From CBDCMJ01 sp965218875 (lineage in GTDB: Bacteria; Chloroflexota; Dehalococcoidia; Lucifugimonadales; UBA3495), in contig OZ244707.1 in NCBI GenBank assembly GCA_965218875.1, positions 2,170,001 to 2,234,000 on the forward strand: a stretch of DNA of 64,000 nucleotides, given 5' to 3'. Below are positions 1 to 9,600 of the stretch, piece after piece (the stretch's first letter is position 1; each line of letters begins with the position of its first letter). A program made the position numbers and the translations under genes. The notes beneath the pieces were generated by a model, which worked only from the letters and a program-made list of their open reading frames with translations, did not search any database and was not told where the DNA came from.

Positions 1-128
1 AACTGGAGAGGTCCGCCGGGGAGGCTTTGGCCCAAGCAGTGCTCCGGGCGAGGATGGGGGACGTGGTGGTGGAGCCGGGATTCGACGGAGTATACGGCAG
101 GGTCCTGGCCCCGCAGCCGCAGGGGTAA
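1..128 (+). CDS. C-terminal end of a PHP-domain / endonuclease Q-like protein (partial)
   Basis: The window opens inside a reading frame that runs from base 3 to a TAA at 126-128. It encodes about 41 residues ending GFDGVYGRV followed by a short tail. The phrase 'V.PG(F/Y)DGVYG' close to the C-terminus is, from memory, characteristic of the PHP-domain endonuclease Q / TIGR00375 family, which cleaves DNA at deaminated bases. Only the tail is visible, so no catalytic residue can be checked. The frame has coding-like GC-rich third positions. The next gene lies on the opposite strand, ending 68 bases away, so the two are convergent. Confidence 0.45.
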   Translation, partial: LERSAGEALAQAVLRARMGDVVVEPGFDGVYGRVLAPQPQG

Positions 129-196
129 CAGCCAAGGACCCTGGCCGGAGTTGGCGCCGGCGCAGCCTCGGTTTTCCCGCCTACCGTGGTGAGGCG

Positions 197-2068
197 CTAG
201 GGAGGGCCAAGCTCCAACCGGGATGCCTCGCCGGATATCGGGTTGTAGGCTCCGCCGGTGATCCGCAGCCCCGCTTCCAGGCCGGCCGGCGGCCTGGAGC
301 CCTCCGGGCCGGTGAGGAGGGTCGACTCGGTGACCAAGAGCGTGGTCAACTCTAGATGGTTGCCGGATATGGTGAGTCTGACATCCTGGCCGGGGGCGTC
401 GGAGATACCCCGGATGAAGCCGCTGACCGGCGAGGTCAGGTGCGACTTGATGCTGAGGGTCAGCAGGTCATCGCTTCCTCTTTCGTACTGGGTGTTGGGG
501 CGGACCACGTAGCCGAGGCGGACCTGATCGATAGAGATGCGTCTGCCGTCCCGGATAATGACGGTGTCGGCGGTGTGGTTGAACATCCTGACGGCGCCGT
601 CGGGGGTCAGGATGGAAATATTGTCTGGCAGCACCTTGCGCACCAGGCTGTAGACTACCCCGTTTAGGTAGGACCAGTAGTCGTTGGGAGAAGGTTCCGC
701 GACGAGTACGTCCAACCCAATGACTTCCGCCGACTCAGGATCGAAAGTCACGGCCGCCATGGACCCGAGCAGGGACCGGAGGGTTGACGGCGAGATGCCC
801 GCGGCGACCCCGCTGCGGGGGGATATCTCCAGGGTAAGCGCGGCGTTCTGCAACTCGTCGTGAACGATGATGGTCCACACCGTGCCGCTGCGGCTGACGT
901 CGGTAATACGCCCGATCGCTTCTCCCCGCTGGGCCGAGCGCAGCAACTCCCTGGCTTTATTCGGTTCCAGGACCAGGGCGGGCAGCAGCATCACCTGGGC
1001 CGCCGCGGCCGAGGTCAGTCCGTACCACAGCCTCACCCGGCTGCCCAATTCCAAGTCCGCGAACCCGGCCTCTCTCCCCCCGAATTCTCCAACGTAGGAG
1101 GCGGTGTCCGCGTCTCCCCTGAGCCAGGTCTCCGCCGCCGCGGCCGGCAGCCCGGGCGGTCCCCTCCACAGGGTGGCGCGGAGGGGTATTGTGACCGGAA
1201 TGGATTCCAGGCCCTCCTCTCGCACGATGACACTTCGGCTGGGCGGGTCGACGGAGGTGATGAGGCCGGTGACGTCGACCATCGGCTCTCCCGCATCGTA
1301 CCGGGATAGGGCCGCGGAGTAGGCGTCAAAGACCGGCTTCGAACGCTGTTGGACCAGGTCTCCCGGCGCGGCCGCTTGCTGCGCCATGCCGCGCAAGATG
1401 GTCAAATGACTGGCGCTGCGGCTGATCAGCCTCTGTCGAAGCGCGTTGAACGTCTCTTGGGCGTCTGCGCTTTGGGCCAGGGCCAGGGCCGATTCTAGGC
1501 GCGCCAGGCCTGCCAGTGCCGGCTCGACTCCGCTCACCGCCAGGGCGCCGGTGTCCAGGTCCTGGGTGAGCACGGCGGTGACCAAGTCGCCCGGTTGCAG
1601 CTCGCGCGCGCCCCCAGGGACCGAGGCCGCTATAAGGTGACCGGCCTTGTCTTGCAGGCTAACCGTCCCCGCTTCTCCGTCGGCGGAAACTACAAGCCCG
1701 ACAAAATGGCGGCTGGCCGCCGGGCGGTCCGGGCGCACGGCCACCCGCAGCGCTTGGTCTCCGGCGGCGAGGACCGCCACCCTGTCTCCCGTCGACAGGT
1801 CGTCCGGCGTCGCCGCCGCCAAGCCCGGCGCCCGCACTACGGTGCCCGCGGTGACGGCCAGGTTCTCCGTAGCAGTGCCCGTGTCCACGGCGACGCGGAC
1901 GTCTTCCCCTTCGGCGGGGTCCCCGGTGACGCTCAGGACCGTACCGAAGACACCCCGCACGTCATCGGACTGTCCGTAGACTGCGGGCGCGGCCAGCAGG
2001 GCGGCCAAGACCGCAATGAAAATGGCCGCGGAGACGGGTCTAAGTTTCCTCAAAGCTGTCCTCGGCAT
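197..2068 (-). CDS. Secreted protein with about six DUF5666-like beta modules
   Basis: A 623-residue protein with a basic start and a hydrophobic stretch at residues 14-32, ending near AVYGQ, which looks like a cleavable signal peptide. The rest is a series of modules of about 60-100 residues, each opening with 'G.(V/I)..V......V.V' and carrying a 'L..GD.V' or 'LG..V' turn. They begin near residues 38, 120, 264, 385, 468 and 548. This matches the small beta-barrel DUF5666 style found in exported Chloroflexota proteins. No catalytic motif is visible. The gene lies 75 bases downstream of a lipoprotein gene on the same strand, so the two are probably co-transcribed. Function unknown; envelope-associated by inference. 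Confidence 0.75.
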   Translation of the reverse strand: MPRTALRKLRPVSAAIFIAVLAALLAAPAVYGQSDDVRGVFGTVLSVTGDPAEGEDVRVAVDTGTATENLAVTAGTVVRAPGLAAATPDDLSTGDRVAVLAAGDQALRVAVRPDRPAASRHFVGLVVSADGEAGTVSLQDKAGHLIAASVPGGARELQPGDLVTAVLTQDLDTGALAVSGVEPALAGLARLESALALAQSADAQETFNALRQRLISRSASHLTILRGMAQQAAAPGDLVQQRSKPVFDAYSAALSRYDAGEPMVDVTGLITSVDPPSRSVIVREEGLESIPVTIPLRATLWRGPPGLPAAAAETWLRGDADTASYVGEFGGREAGFADLELGSRVRLWYGLTSAAAAQVMLLPALVLEPNKARELLRSAQRGEAIGRITDVSRSGTVWTIIVHDELQNAALTLEISPRSGVAAGISPSTLRSLLGSMAAVTFDPESAEVIGLDVLVAEPSPNDYWSYLNGVVYSLVRKVLPDNISILTPDGAVRMFNHTADTVIIRDGRRISIDQVRLGYVVRPNTQYERGSDDLLTLSIKSHLTSPVSGFIRGISDAPGQDVRLTISGNHLELTTLLVTESTLLTGPEGSRPPAGLEAGLRITGGAYNPISGEASRLELGPP

Positions 2069-2143
2069 GGAATTCCGTAGCCTGAACCCTCAAATCCTGA
2101 TTTCCGTGCTCCGCAGGGCGCCATCGAGTGGCATCCGGCCGCC

Positions 2144-2725
2144 TCAGGGCACGAATACCACCATCCTGACCACGGACCGCTGTTCCCCGTTGATGGAGGT
2201 GGCGATGGCCACGATGGGCAGGGGATTGTCTTCCTCGGACGGAGGCAACTCCACCGAGAAGCGGCCTTCCGCGTCCGGCACGGCCAGGATGCCGTTGACG
2301 CTGACCGTGGCGTCGGGCGAAGTTAGCCCGTTAACGGGCAACTCCCCGCCTGCCAGGGATGAAAGGCTAACCACCGAGTCCTCGGCCGGAGAGGTAAGCT
2401 CCAGCTTCAAGGACGCCGTTTGGGCCAAAGGGGTGGCGGATGGCGTGGGCGCCGGCGTGGGAGTCGGGGTCGGCGCCGGCGTCGGAGAAGCAGTCGCGGT
2501 AGGCGCCGGCTCGGGGGCCGTGGTAGGCGTCGGCGCGGGTGTTGGCGCCGGAAGCGTTGGCGACGGGGGCGCGGACGTTGGGGAGGGCGCGACTGTAGGG
2601 ACCAGGGTAGCCGGTCCATCGGAGGCGCCGCAGGCAACCGACACGGCGGCCGCAGCGATCAACAACAGGACTATGGGCCTAGTCCACCGTTTTCCAAGCG
2701 CCATGAGGGTCATGTCATGTACCAT
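2144..2725 (-). CDS. Lipoprotein with Pro/Thr-rich stalk and one Ig-like domain
   Basis: A 193-residue protein. A basic N-terminus is followed by a hydrophobic segment ending VSVAC, a plausible lipobox with the Cys near residue 32. Residues 40-100 are a low-complexity Pro/Thr/Ala stalk. Residues 105-193 contain 'LTSPAEDSVVSLSSL...V.G.T.PDATVSVNG', the pattern of a small beta-sandwich (Bacterial Ig / glucodextranase-B-like) domain. It is probably anchored on the outer face of the membrane. Three candidate ATGs lie within the first 8 codons, none with a strong ribosome site; the most upstream is given. It precedes the modular secreted protein on the same strand. Confidence 0.7.
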   Translation of the reverse strand: MVHDMTLMALGKRWTRPIVLLLIAAAAVSVACGASDGPATLVPTVAPSPTSAPPSPTLPAPTPAPTPTTAPEPAPTATASPTPAPTPTPTPAPTPSATPLAQTASLKLELTSPAEDSVVSLSSLAGGELPVNGLTSPDATVSVNGILAVPDAEGRFSVELPPSEEDNPLPIVAIATSINGEQRSVVRMVVFVP

Positions 2726-2854
2726 ACATTACGGCTTGAATGTTGTCACCGTGGGCCATCGCTCGTAACCGTTAGGTCTCCGTGGGTGGAATCGCGGGAC
2801 CGCCCCACGAGTAATTCCCCAGCCCCACTCCCCGGCATCATTCCCAGCGCCCGC

Positions 2855-3035
2855 TGTCATTCCGAGCCCCGCGAGGAATCTAAAGCCCTCGGTGGTAGGA
2901 CCGTTCACTGTCCGGAGGCGCGGCTGCGGGCGAGGAGTTTGGATTCCTCGTCGCTGCGCTCCAGCGGAATGACAGGGTGGGGCGTAGGGCAGCCCCTGCC
3001 CCTCATGCCCGCGCCCGTCATCCGCCTATTTTCAT
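2855..3035 (+). repeat. Dispersed palindromic repeat with arm (forward copy)
   Basis: The core at 2855-2974 begins TGTCATTCCGAG and ends CGGAATGACA, with inner 'gaggaatc...gattcctc' inverted segments, so the transcript would fold into a long hairpin. It is followed by an arm (2976-3035) ending in 'ctattttcatggtaatg' that is also found at 11775-11853. The same core and arm occur in inverted orientation at 3338-3599. It contains no credible coding sequence. Confidence 0.7.
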
Positions 3036-3337
3036 GGTAATGGCAGGAACGGGTGCTCCGGACGGTAAGCAACGGCTTGGCGGCTGGCGTGGGGCTAGGT
3101 AACAGTATATACGATTCGACTTCTCAGTATATAACCATGGGGGCGAAATTATCGCCGCCGTTGATGATGTCTCTTACGGGAAAGTTAACGCTGCCGGAAC
3201 ATCGTGTTAATCATTGGGACGAGGACCCTCAGAGCCGTTCGATTATTGCGAGGCGGGCGTCCATAGTGATTGCGGGCGCCCTCCACCGTGATCCCGAGCT
3301 TATTCCTCCATCTCACTGTGTGGAGTGCCCCTTATAG
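3036..3337. other. Non-coding spacer between inverted repeats
   Basis: About 300 bases flanked by the two inverted repeat copies. It is more AT-rich than its surroundings (two 'agtatata' stretches near 3103 and 3128). No reading frame here has a ribosome site or recognisable protein, and no tRNA-like fold was seen. Confidence 0.5.
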
Positions 3338-3599
3338 TCATGACCATGAATATCAACGGCTGAGGAAGCCCGGCCATGACTGGGAGAGGACTGGCAGCCG
3401 GGCGCGGGCCACCCTGCGCCTCACCCCGTCATTCCGCTGGGGCGCCTCACCCTGTCATTCCGCTGGAGCGCCTCACCTCGTCATTCCGCTGGAGCGCCAG
3501 CGACGAGGAATCCAAACCCCTTGCCCGCACGCCGCCGCACCGGGCGATGAACCGTCCTACCACGGAGGGCTTTGATTCCTCGCGGGGCTCGGAATGACA
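3338..3599 (-). repeat. Dispersed palindromic repeat with arm and 26-bp tandem units (inverted copy)
   Basis: This is the inverted counterpart of 2855-3035: the arm is 3338-3417 and the core ends in GGAATGACA at 3599. Between arm and core a 26-bp unit starting GTCATTCCGCTGG is repeated at 3428, 3454 and 3480. The same 26-bp unit, also three times and in the same position relative to the core, occurs at 11697-11774, so the tandem array is part of the element. Confidence 0.7.
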
Positions 3600-3670
3600 G
3601 GAGGTGCTTGGTATAAGAGAGGAACGGGTGGGGCATGATGGGAAAACCCAAGGACCGCGTCGGGCGCCTG

Positions 3671-3679
3671 TGCTAGAAT
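3671..3679 (+). promoter_or_regulatory. Extended -10 promoter for rimI
   Basis: TGC followed by TAGAAT lies 31 bases before the rimI start codon. No -35 hexamer is visible at the usual distance. The same extended -10 form occurs upstream of several other genes in the window. Confidence 0.4.
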
Positions 3680-3710
3680 TGGTGGCCGACGTCTATGTGA
3701 AGGGTTACCG

Positions 3711-4361
3711 ATGGAAGCTTCGGTCCGGCGTCTCGCCAGTGAGGACATCAGCCAGGTCATCGAGATAGAGCGGGAAGCGTTCTCTCCTCTGTGGGTTACC
3801 ACCCCCTTCAAACGCGAGTTGAACAATCGCTACGCCTGCTACCTCGTGGCTTGCTGCGACGGAGGGTCCCTGGAGGAATCGGGGGGCGGTCCGGGCCTCG
3901 GCGCCTCTGGCCCGCATCCTTGGCGCGGCCTGAGGAACAAGGTCCGCAGATTGGCCGGGGGCGCTCCCCAGGATGAACCGCCAAGTCCCCTGGTGGCGGG
4001 ATACGTCAGCGTTTGGTACCAGGGGGAAGAGGCCCACATCACTGAGATTGCCGTGCGCGAGCGCCTACGGGGAAGGGGAATTGGAGAGCTTCTCTTGATT
4101 GGGTCGCTGCGGGCCGCCCTGGAGTACGGCTCGAAAGTAATGACCCTGGAGGCCCGGGTGTCCAACTTCGTAGCGCAAAGGCTTTACGAGAAGTACGGGT
4201 TCAAGTCGGTGGGCGTACGCAAGGCCTATTACTCGGACAATCGGGAGGACGCGGTCATTATGACCACGAACCCCATCGACAGCGAGGACTACAAGCGGAT
4301 GTTCCAGGAGCTCCAGTGCTCCTTCCGGTCTCGCTGGGGTGAAATCTTCATCTGTGCCTGA
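3711..4361 (+). CDS. rimI: RimI-type GNAT N-acetyltransferase with an insertion
   Basis: A 216-residue GNAT protein; RimI proteins are usually about 150. The acetyl-CoA loop RLRGRGIGELLL is near residue 120, preceded by 'EAHITEIAV' and followed by 'LEARVSNFVAQRLYEKYGF' and 'YYSDNREDAVIM', the classic RimI C-terminal half. RimI acetylates the N-terminal residue of ribosomal protein S18 and related substrates. The extra length comes from a Gly/Pro/Arg-rich insertion at about residues 46-88, between the N-terminal helices and the 'AGYVSVWYQGEEAH' strand. An AAGGG ribosome site lies about 10 bases before the ATG. It stands alone, upstream of the coaE operon. Confidence 0.85.
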   Translation: MEASVRRLASEDISQVIEIEREAFSPLWVTTPFKRELNNRYACYLVACCDGGSLEESGGGPGLGASGPHPWRGLRNKVRRLAGGAPQDEPPSPLVAGYVSVWYQGEEAHITEIAVRERLRGRGIGELLLIGSLRAALEYGSKVMTLEARVSNFVAQRLYEKYGFKSVGVRKAYYSDNREDAVIMTTNPIDSEDYKRMFQELQCSFRSRWGEIFICA

Positions 4362-4469
4362 CCCCGCCGGCCCGCCGGACATAAGCTTGTTTCCAGTCGG
4401 CGCCACCGGATCCCAACTGCCGGGAGCCTGCGGTGTATGCGCCAGTTCACACACCTCCGGCGAATATTG

Positions 4470-4498
4470 TTGACCATCGCATAAGGCATTGGTAGAAT
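4470..4498 (+). promoter_or_regulatory. Sigma70-type promoter for the coaE operon
   Basis: TTGACC at 4470-4475 and TAGAAT at 4493-4498 are separated by exactly 17 bases. This is the best-matched -35/-10 pair in the window. The expected transcript starts near 4505, giving a leader of about 75 bases before coaE. Confidence 0.6.
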
Positions 4499-4580
4499 TG
4501 CCGAGATTGCCCGTGGGCGCCCGTGCCGCCGCGACCTGGGCGTGTATTTCCGGAGCGGGACCGCCGGTGTCGAGTAAGTC

Positions 4581-5192
4581 ATGTTAGTCATTGGCTTGAC
4601 CGGAGGCATAGGCACCGGGAAAAGCGAGGTGGCCCACCTGCTGGAGAAGTTGGGCGCTAGGGTAATCAACGCCGACAAGGTCGGCCACGAGGCCTACACG
4701 CCCGGTTCGGACAGTTGGCGGCAGGTGGTGGAGGCCTTCGGCGAGGGAATACTCCGGGCCAATGGCGAGATAGACCGGGGAAAGCTAGGGGCCATAGTGT
4801 TCTCGGATCCTGAGCAGCTAGCCCGTCTTAACGGCATCCTTCATCCCACCATGGCGGGCATCGTCGCGGACGACTTGGAGGAGTTTCGGTCCGACGGAGT
4901 CCGGGTGGCGGTGGTGGAGGCCGCGCTCCTGTTGGAGGCGGGATGGGACTCTCTGGTTGACGAGGTGTGGACCACCGACGCGCCGGTTGAGGCTGTCATG
5001 GGACGGCTCAAGGAACGCAACGGCATGTCCGGCGAGGAGGTGCAAAAACGCATCGACTCCCAGATGGACCGGGCGGAGCGACTGGCGCGGTGCCAGGTAG
5101 TGGTAGACAACTCGGGCAGCGTGGCGGCGCTGACGAGCGTCGTCAGCGATATTTGGGAAAGCAGAGTTAAAGGAAGGATTGCGGACAAGTAA
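4581..5192 (+). CDS. coaE: Dephospho-CoA kinase
   Basis: A 203-residue protein catalysing the last step of coenzyme A synthesis, ATP-dependent phosphorylation of dephospho-CoA. The P-loop GGIGTGKS is at residues 8-15. 'INADKVGHE', 'ILHPTM', 'VVEAALLLEAGWDSLVDEVW' and the 'R...R...Q' lid region follow in the order of the family, and the length is normal. It is the first gene of the operon driven from 4470. Its TAA overlaps the ATG of the next gene by one base (TAATG), suggesting translational coupling. A Nudix CoA pyrophosphatase two genes downstream acts on the same cofactor. Confidence 0.93.
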   Translation: MLVIGLTGGIGTGKSEVAHLLEKLGARVINADKVGHEAYTPGSDSWRQVVEAFGEGILRANGEIDRGKLGAIVFSDPEQLARLNGILHPTMAGIVADDLEEFRSDGVRVAVVEAALLLEAGWDSLVDEVWTTDAPVEAVMGRLKERNGMSGEEVQKRIDSQMDRAERLARCQVVVDNSGSVAALTSVVSDIWESRVKGRIADK

Positions 5193-6100
5193 TGGTTGAT
5201 ATGGCTGAGACAGACGACCCCCGTGCCAAAGAGTACGCCATCGAGGAATTCCTGGTGCGCAGCGAGCCCTACTATCGCCCCGTCGGCGACGAGTTGGAGT
5301 TGTTCACCGCGGCGTACAATCAACACATTCCGGTGCTATTGAAGGGTCCAACGGGCTGCGGAAAAACCCGGTTCGTAGAGTATATGGCTTGGAAGCTGGG
5401 CCGCCCCGTCACCGTGGTCAGGGACGGGGGCAAGAGGGGCCAGGAAATGGGGGAAAACGAGGTGCGGGTCCCCCTGGTGACCATCGCCTGTCACGAGGAC
5501 CTCACCGCCAGCGACCTGGTGGGGCGATACCTGCTGGATGCCGCCGGCACCCGCTGGATGGACGGCCCGATGACCCGGGCCGTCAAGACGGGGGCCATCC
5601 TCTACCTGGACGAGGTGGTGGAGGCCCGTAAGGACACCACCGTGCTCATCCACCCGCTTACCGACCACAGGCGCATTTTGCCCGTGGAAAAAACCGGGTC
5701 GATCATCGAGGCCGACGACCGGTTCCTGCTGTGCATATCCTACAACCCCGGCTATCAAAGCGCCCTGAAAGACCTGAAGCACAGCACCCGGCAGCGGTTC
5801 ATCTCGGTGGAGTTCAACTACCCGCCTCGGGAGATCGAGAAGGAGATAATCGAACGCGAGGCAGGTTGCTCTCCGGAGCAGGCCGACTCGTTGGCCAAGC
5901 TGGGAGAGAAGATACGCAACCTGGAGGAACACGGGCTCCAGGAAGGGGCCAGCACCAGGCTGCTCATCTATGCCGCCCGCCTCATGTCCGAGGGCATTCC
6001 GGCCCGGCGTGCCTGCCAGGTGGGCATAGTGTGGACCCTGACCGACGAGGCGGAGTTGCAGCGGAGCCTGGAAGAGGTGGTCTCCTCGATATTCGAATAG
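5192..6100 (+). CDS. MoxR/CbbQ/NorQ-family AAA+ ATPase
   Basis: A 302-residue AAA+ ATPase. Walker A GPTGCGKT is near residues 52-59, Walker B 'ILYLDEV' near 136-142, sensor 1 'CISYNPGY' near 180, and an arginine-rich 'HSTRQRFISVEFNYPP' follows. This order and the C-terminal region match the CbbQ/NirQ/NorQ branch of MoxR ATPases, which work with a VWA partner to activate or insert cofactors into target enzymes. The partner type (CbbO/NorD-like) is encoded two genes downstream at 6698-10009. No Rubisco or nitric oxide reductase gene is present here, so the client is unknown. An alternative ATG lies at 5201. Confidence 0.85.
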   Translation: MVDMAETDDPRAKEYAIEEFLVRSEPYYRPVGDELELFTAAYNQHIPVLLKGPTGCGKTRFVEYMAWKLGRPVTVVRDGGKRGQEMGENEVRVPLVTIACHEDLTASDLVGRYLLDAAGTRWMDGPMTRAVKTGAILYLDEVVEARKDTTVLIHPLTDHRRILPVEKTGSIIEADDRFLLCISYNPGYQSALKDLKHSTRQRFISVEFNYPPREIEKEIIEREAGCSPEQADSLAKLGEKIRNLEEHGLQEGASTRLLIYAARLMSEGIPARRACQVGIVWTLTDEAELQRSLEEVVSSIFE

Positions 6101-6108
6101 AGGTGTGA

Positions 6109-6696
6109 ATGGTTTCATCCCCGCCGGATGTCATCCACAAGGCGCTTGGCCGCCGGGTAATACAACCGGTGGACGATCCGGCCCTGACGCCGGCCGCGGT
6201 GCTGGTGTTGCTCTACGCCAAGGACGGCGAGTACTGCCTGCTCCTCAACAAGCGGTCGGATCAGGTGGAGCACCATAAGGGCGAGATATCGTTCCCCGGC
6301 GGAGCGAAAGACCCCGGCGACCATGATTCCCTGGGCACGGCCCTCCGGGAAACCGAAGAAGAGATGGGCATCGGCCCCGCTCAGATCACCATCCTGGGGG
6401 AGCTGGACGAGATCGCCACCAACAGCCGGTTCCACGTCAAGGTCTACGTGGGGTCCATTCCTCCGGGGTGCCAGTTCAAGCCCAGCGCGCTCGAGATCGC
6501 CGAGGTGTTGGAAGTCCCCATAGCCGTCCTGCAAGACCCGGCGAACCGAAGGGTTGAGACCCGCTGGGAGGACGGGGCGCCGGCAACCAGCTATTCCTAC
6601 GCCTACCAAGAGCACTTGATATTCGGGGCAACAGCAAGAATCCTCCGGCAGTTCCTGGAGCTTCTGGCGGATGGCATGGAAAAGGAGGAGTCCTGA
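6109..6696 (+). CDS. CoA pyrophosphatase (Nudix hydrolase, NudL/NUDT7-like)
   Basis: A 195-residue Nudix protein. 'LLLNKRSDQVEHHKGEISFPGG' (UPF0035 signature) runs directly into a Nudix box ending ALRETEEEMGI near residues 82-92. This signature marks CoA pyrophosphatases, which split CoA and its derivatives to 3',5'-ADP and phosphopantetheine. As in other members, the first Glu of the canonical Nudix box is missing. It sits 8 bases after the MoxR gene and its TGA is directly followed by the TTG start of the VWA gene, so it is embedded in a MoxR-VWA operon that begins with coaE. Confidence 0.85.
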   Translation: MVSSPPDVIHKALGRRVIQPVDDPALTPAAVLVLLYAKDGEYCLLLNKRSDQVEHHKGEISFPGGAKDPGDHDSLGTALRETEEEMGIGPAQITILGELDEIATNSRFHVKVYVGSIPPGCQFKPSALEIAEVLEVPIAVLQDPANRRVETRWEDGAPATSYSYAYQEHLIFGATARILRQFLELLADGMEKEES

Positions 6697-6697
6697 T

Positions 6698-9600
6698 TTG
6701 AGCACGCTTCCTCTGCCGGAAATCGAGACGGAACTGGCCAAACTCCCCCCCTCAGTCCTGGAGGCATACCTGGAGGCCAAGCCATCCCTGGAGGCGGCCT
6801 TTGGCCAGGAAGAACTGAATCTCTGGGCCAAAGAGGGGCTGTCCATAGGCACGCAGACCGTCCGCTCCTGGGAATCCGCGGTCGAATACTACCGGGTGTG
6901 CCCCCAGGTGGCCCGGTTCCTATCGTTTCCCTCCTTCATGCAATGGGCCCGCTGCGGCACCTACCTGGCCCAGGACTCTCCCACCCTGGCGGTGTCGTTT
7001 TTCCGGGCCAGCTCGGCCATCGTGCCCAACCTGCGCCCGCAGTACATTCCACGCTGGGCGGGGCTAGGCCGCACGCTATACAAGGGCACCTGGAAGTCCA
7101 GCACCCTGGCGGCCAAGTTCTTCGAGGTCAGCCCGGACCTGGTCCGCAGCCTTCCATTCTGGGACGTGGAGGTTTTCGCGTCGCTCATCGAGGCCCTCTC
7201 CTACAAGTCCTACGACGTGGCTAGCGAGTGCCTGGTGCTGGGCAGGGACGTACTGCCGGGCATGGGACGCGAGCGGGAGCCTTTCTTGTCCATGTCCCGG
7301 GCCCTGGTGGAAGGAAGCTGGCGGGAGGTCAAGACCTGCCTGGAGCTGGTGCCCAAGGCGTTGCAGCAGGTGGAAGAGGGACAAACGGGCCGCCTGCTCA
7401 AGCTGGGCGAGCGCCTGGCCAAGGCCGGAATGCGGGACACCTCGCGGTTCTTGTCCGACGGGACCCAGGCCCTCAACCGGGCGCCCCAGGGGTCCCAGGG
7501 CTATATCCTGGACCTGTGCGAAAACCTTCTGGCGGTCTCTCCGGACGCAGTCCCTCCCTTCTTCAAGAGCTTGGGCGAGGTCCTCAACCGGATAACCGTG
7601 AACCAATTGGACACCTGGTTCCAGCACGGCGTGGGGCTCCTGAAAGACAACCCGGAGAGCGGTATCGCCTTCTTCAAGGTCGAGTCCAGCACCTCCCAGT
7701 CGCTGCTGGAAACCCTGTCGTCCAGCCTGGAACTAGACCGGGTCAAGGGGATAATCCGCCTGTACTGCCGGGCCCTGTCCGGATTCGGCGTGGAGATATT
7801 CACCACCAAGGAGTTGGTGCGCAAGAACATCGGCTGGGTGGACGAGGACTCGGCCTCCACCGACGGCACCAAGGTGTTCCTGCCGCCCCTGGTGGACCAC
7901 TACACCAGCAAGGAAGACAATTTCTCCTGGTTCAAGGTGGTGTCCACCCACCAGGTGGCCCACCTGGAATTCGGCAGCTTCGAGTTCGAGTTCGACAAAC
8001 AGGCGACCCAGTTCGACGACCGGCGGCCCGGCCTGGAACGTGATGTGGAGGAGCGCAAGGCGGGCCGGCTATCGCCCGCGCGTGAAGCCCAGGAGGAGCC
8101 GGGGACAAACGGCCAGGCGTCCTCTATCCAGCAGCCAGGGACGGTGGGGTTGGGGACCGACCGGGGTTACACCGCCATCGGCCGCTTCTTGCAGCTGTTC
8201 GAGAACCGTCAGTTGGCCTTCGACACATTCACCGTCCTGGAAGACTGCCGCCTGGACTACCGGATCAGCAGGGAGTACCCAGGCATCAGGGGCCCGGCTG
8301 AGCGGGTGCAGGCGGAGTCCCGGGCGGCTCGGCCCAGGATTCAAGACCTGCAACTCCAGGAGGCCCTGGTGGAGTTGCTCGTTCGCATGAGCCTGGGGCA
8401 GTTTACCGATCTGCCGGTGCCGGTAGACTACCAGGACGCGGTGGTCATGCTGGCCCGCATTCTGCACCAGTTACGCACCACCGAGGCCACGGTCGAGGAC
8501 ACCTCGGAAGCGACCCTGCGAGCATACGAAATTATTTCACGCGTTCAAAACGAGGCGCAGCCGGAAGACCAGTGGCAGGAGCAAGACCTGGAAGAACCCG
8601 GCGACTTCTCCGACGAGGACCTCCAGGAACTTATCGATAAGCTCCAGGCGGGCATGGAGGGGGCCGGTGAGCCGGGTGAGGGCGATCCCTACGAGTCCCC
8701 GGAGCCGGTGGACTACCGGGGCGACTTCAAGCCGGAAATGGTGCAACTCTTGGTCCGGCTCCAGGCCGACGCCGGCGACCAGGGAGAGGGCCAGCCCCTG
8801 TCCCAAGAGATGCTGGAGCAACTGTTGGAGGAGAGCACAGAGCTGGAGTTGGACGCCGAGCAGGGCGACATCAGCAGCAGTATGACCACGTTTGCCCAGA
8901 ACCTCATGAAGGAGGCCGGCGCGCCGCCTCCCAACTCCCAGCCCGGGCAGGGCTACGGGCCGCTGCTCCACGACAACGACCAGGGCGGGGAGTTGGAGGC
9001 CAAGGAGCCCCAGACCTTCGCCTACGACGAGTGGGACTTCCGCGCCGCCGACTACAAGCCCAGGTGGTGCATCGTCAAGGAGAAGACCGTCGAGGAGGGC
9101 GACCCCAACTTCTACAACGACGCCCTGAAGAACTACGGCGCCTTGAGCAACCACATAAAGCGGCAGTTCGAGCTGATCATGCCGGAAAGCTTCAAGCGAA
9201 TCTACCGGCTGGTCGACGGTGAAGACCTGGACCTCAACGCGGCCTTGGAGGCGTGGGCCGACCTCAAGATGAACGTCCCCCCGGACGACAAGATCTACTG
9301 GCACCGCAACCGGACCCGGCGAAACGTGGCCGTGGTGTTCCTCCTGGACATGAGCGCGTCCACCGCCGAGGCCATCGACGAGGGGCGGCAGGTGGTGGAC
9401 GACCGGGATGCCCCCGAGGACCCGGTGGAGTACATGGTGTGGCTCCGGCGCCGCCGGGAGGGCCTGGTGCGCCGGAACTACAAGCGCATCATCGACCTGG
9501 AGAAGGAGAGCACGTCCCTGCTGATCAACGCCCTGGAGTCCATTGGCGACACCTACGGGATTTACGGGTTCTCCGGCTACGGCAGGGAAAACGTCGAGTT

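Noticed and set aside
860..1309. Plus-strand open frames opposite the DUF5666 gene and many similar antisense frames
   Set aside because: They mirror genuine genes in GC-rich DNA, lack ribosome sites and carry no recognisable domains.
3053..3337. 94-codon open frame in the spacer between inverted repeats
   Set aside because: It has no ribosome site, no domain and crosses repeat sequence.
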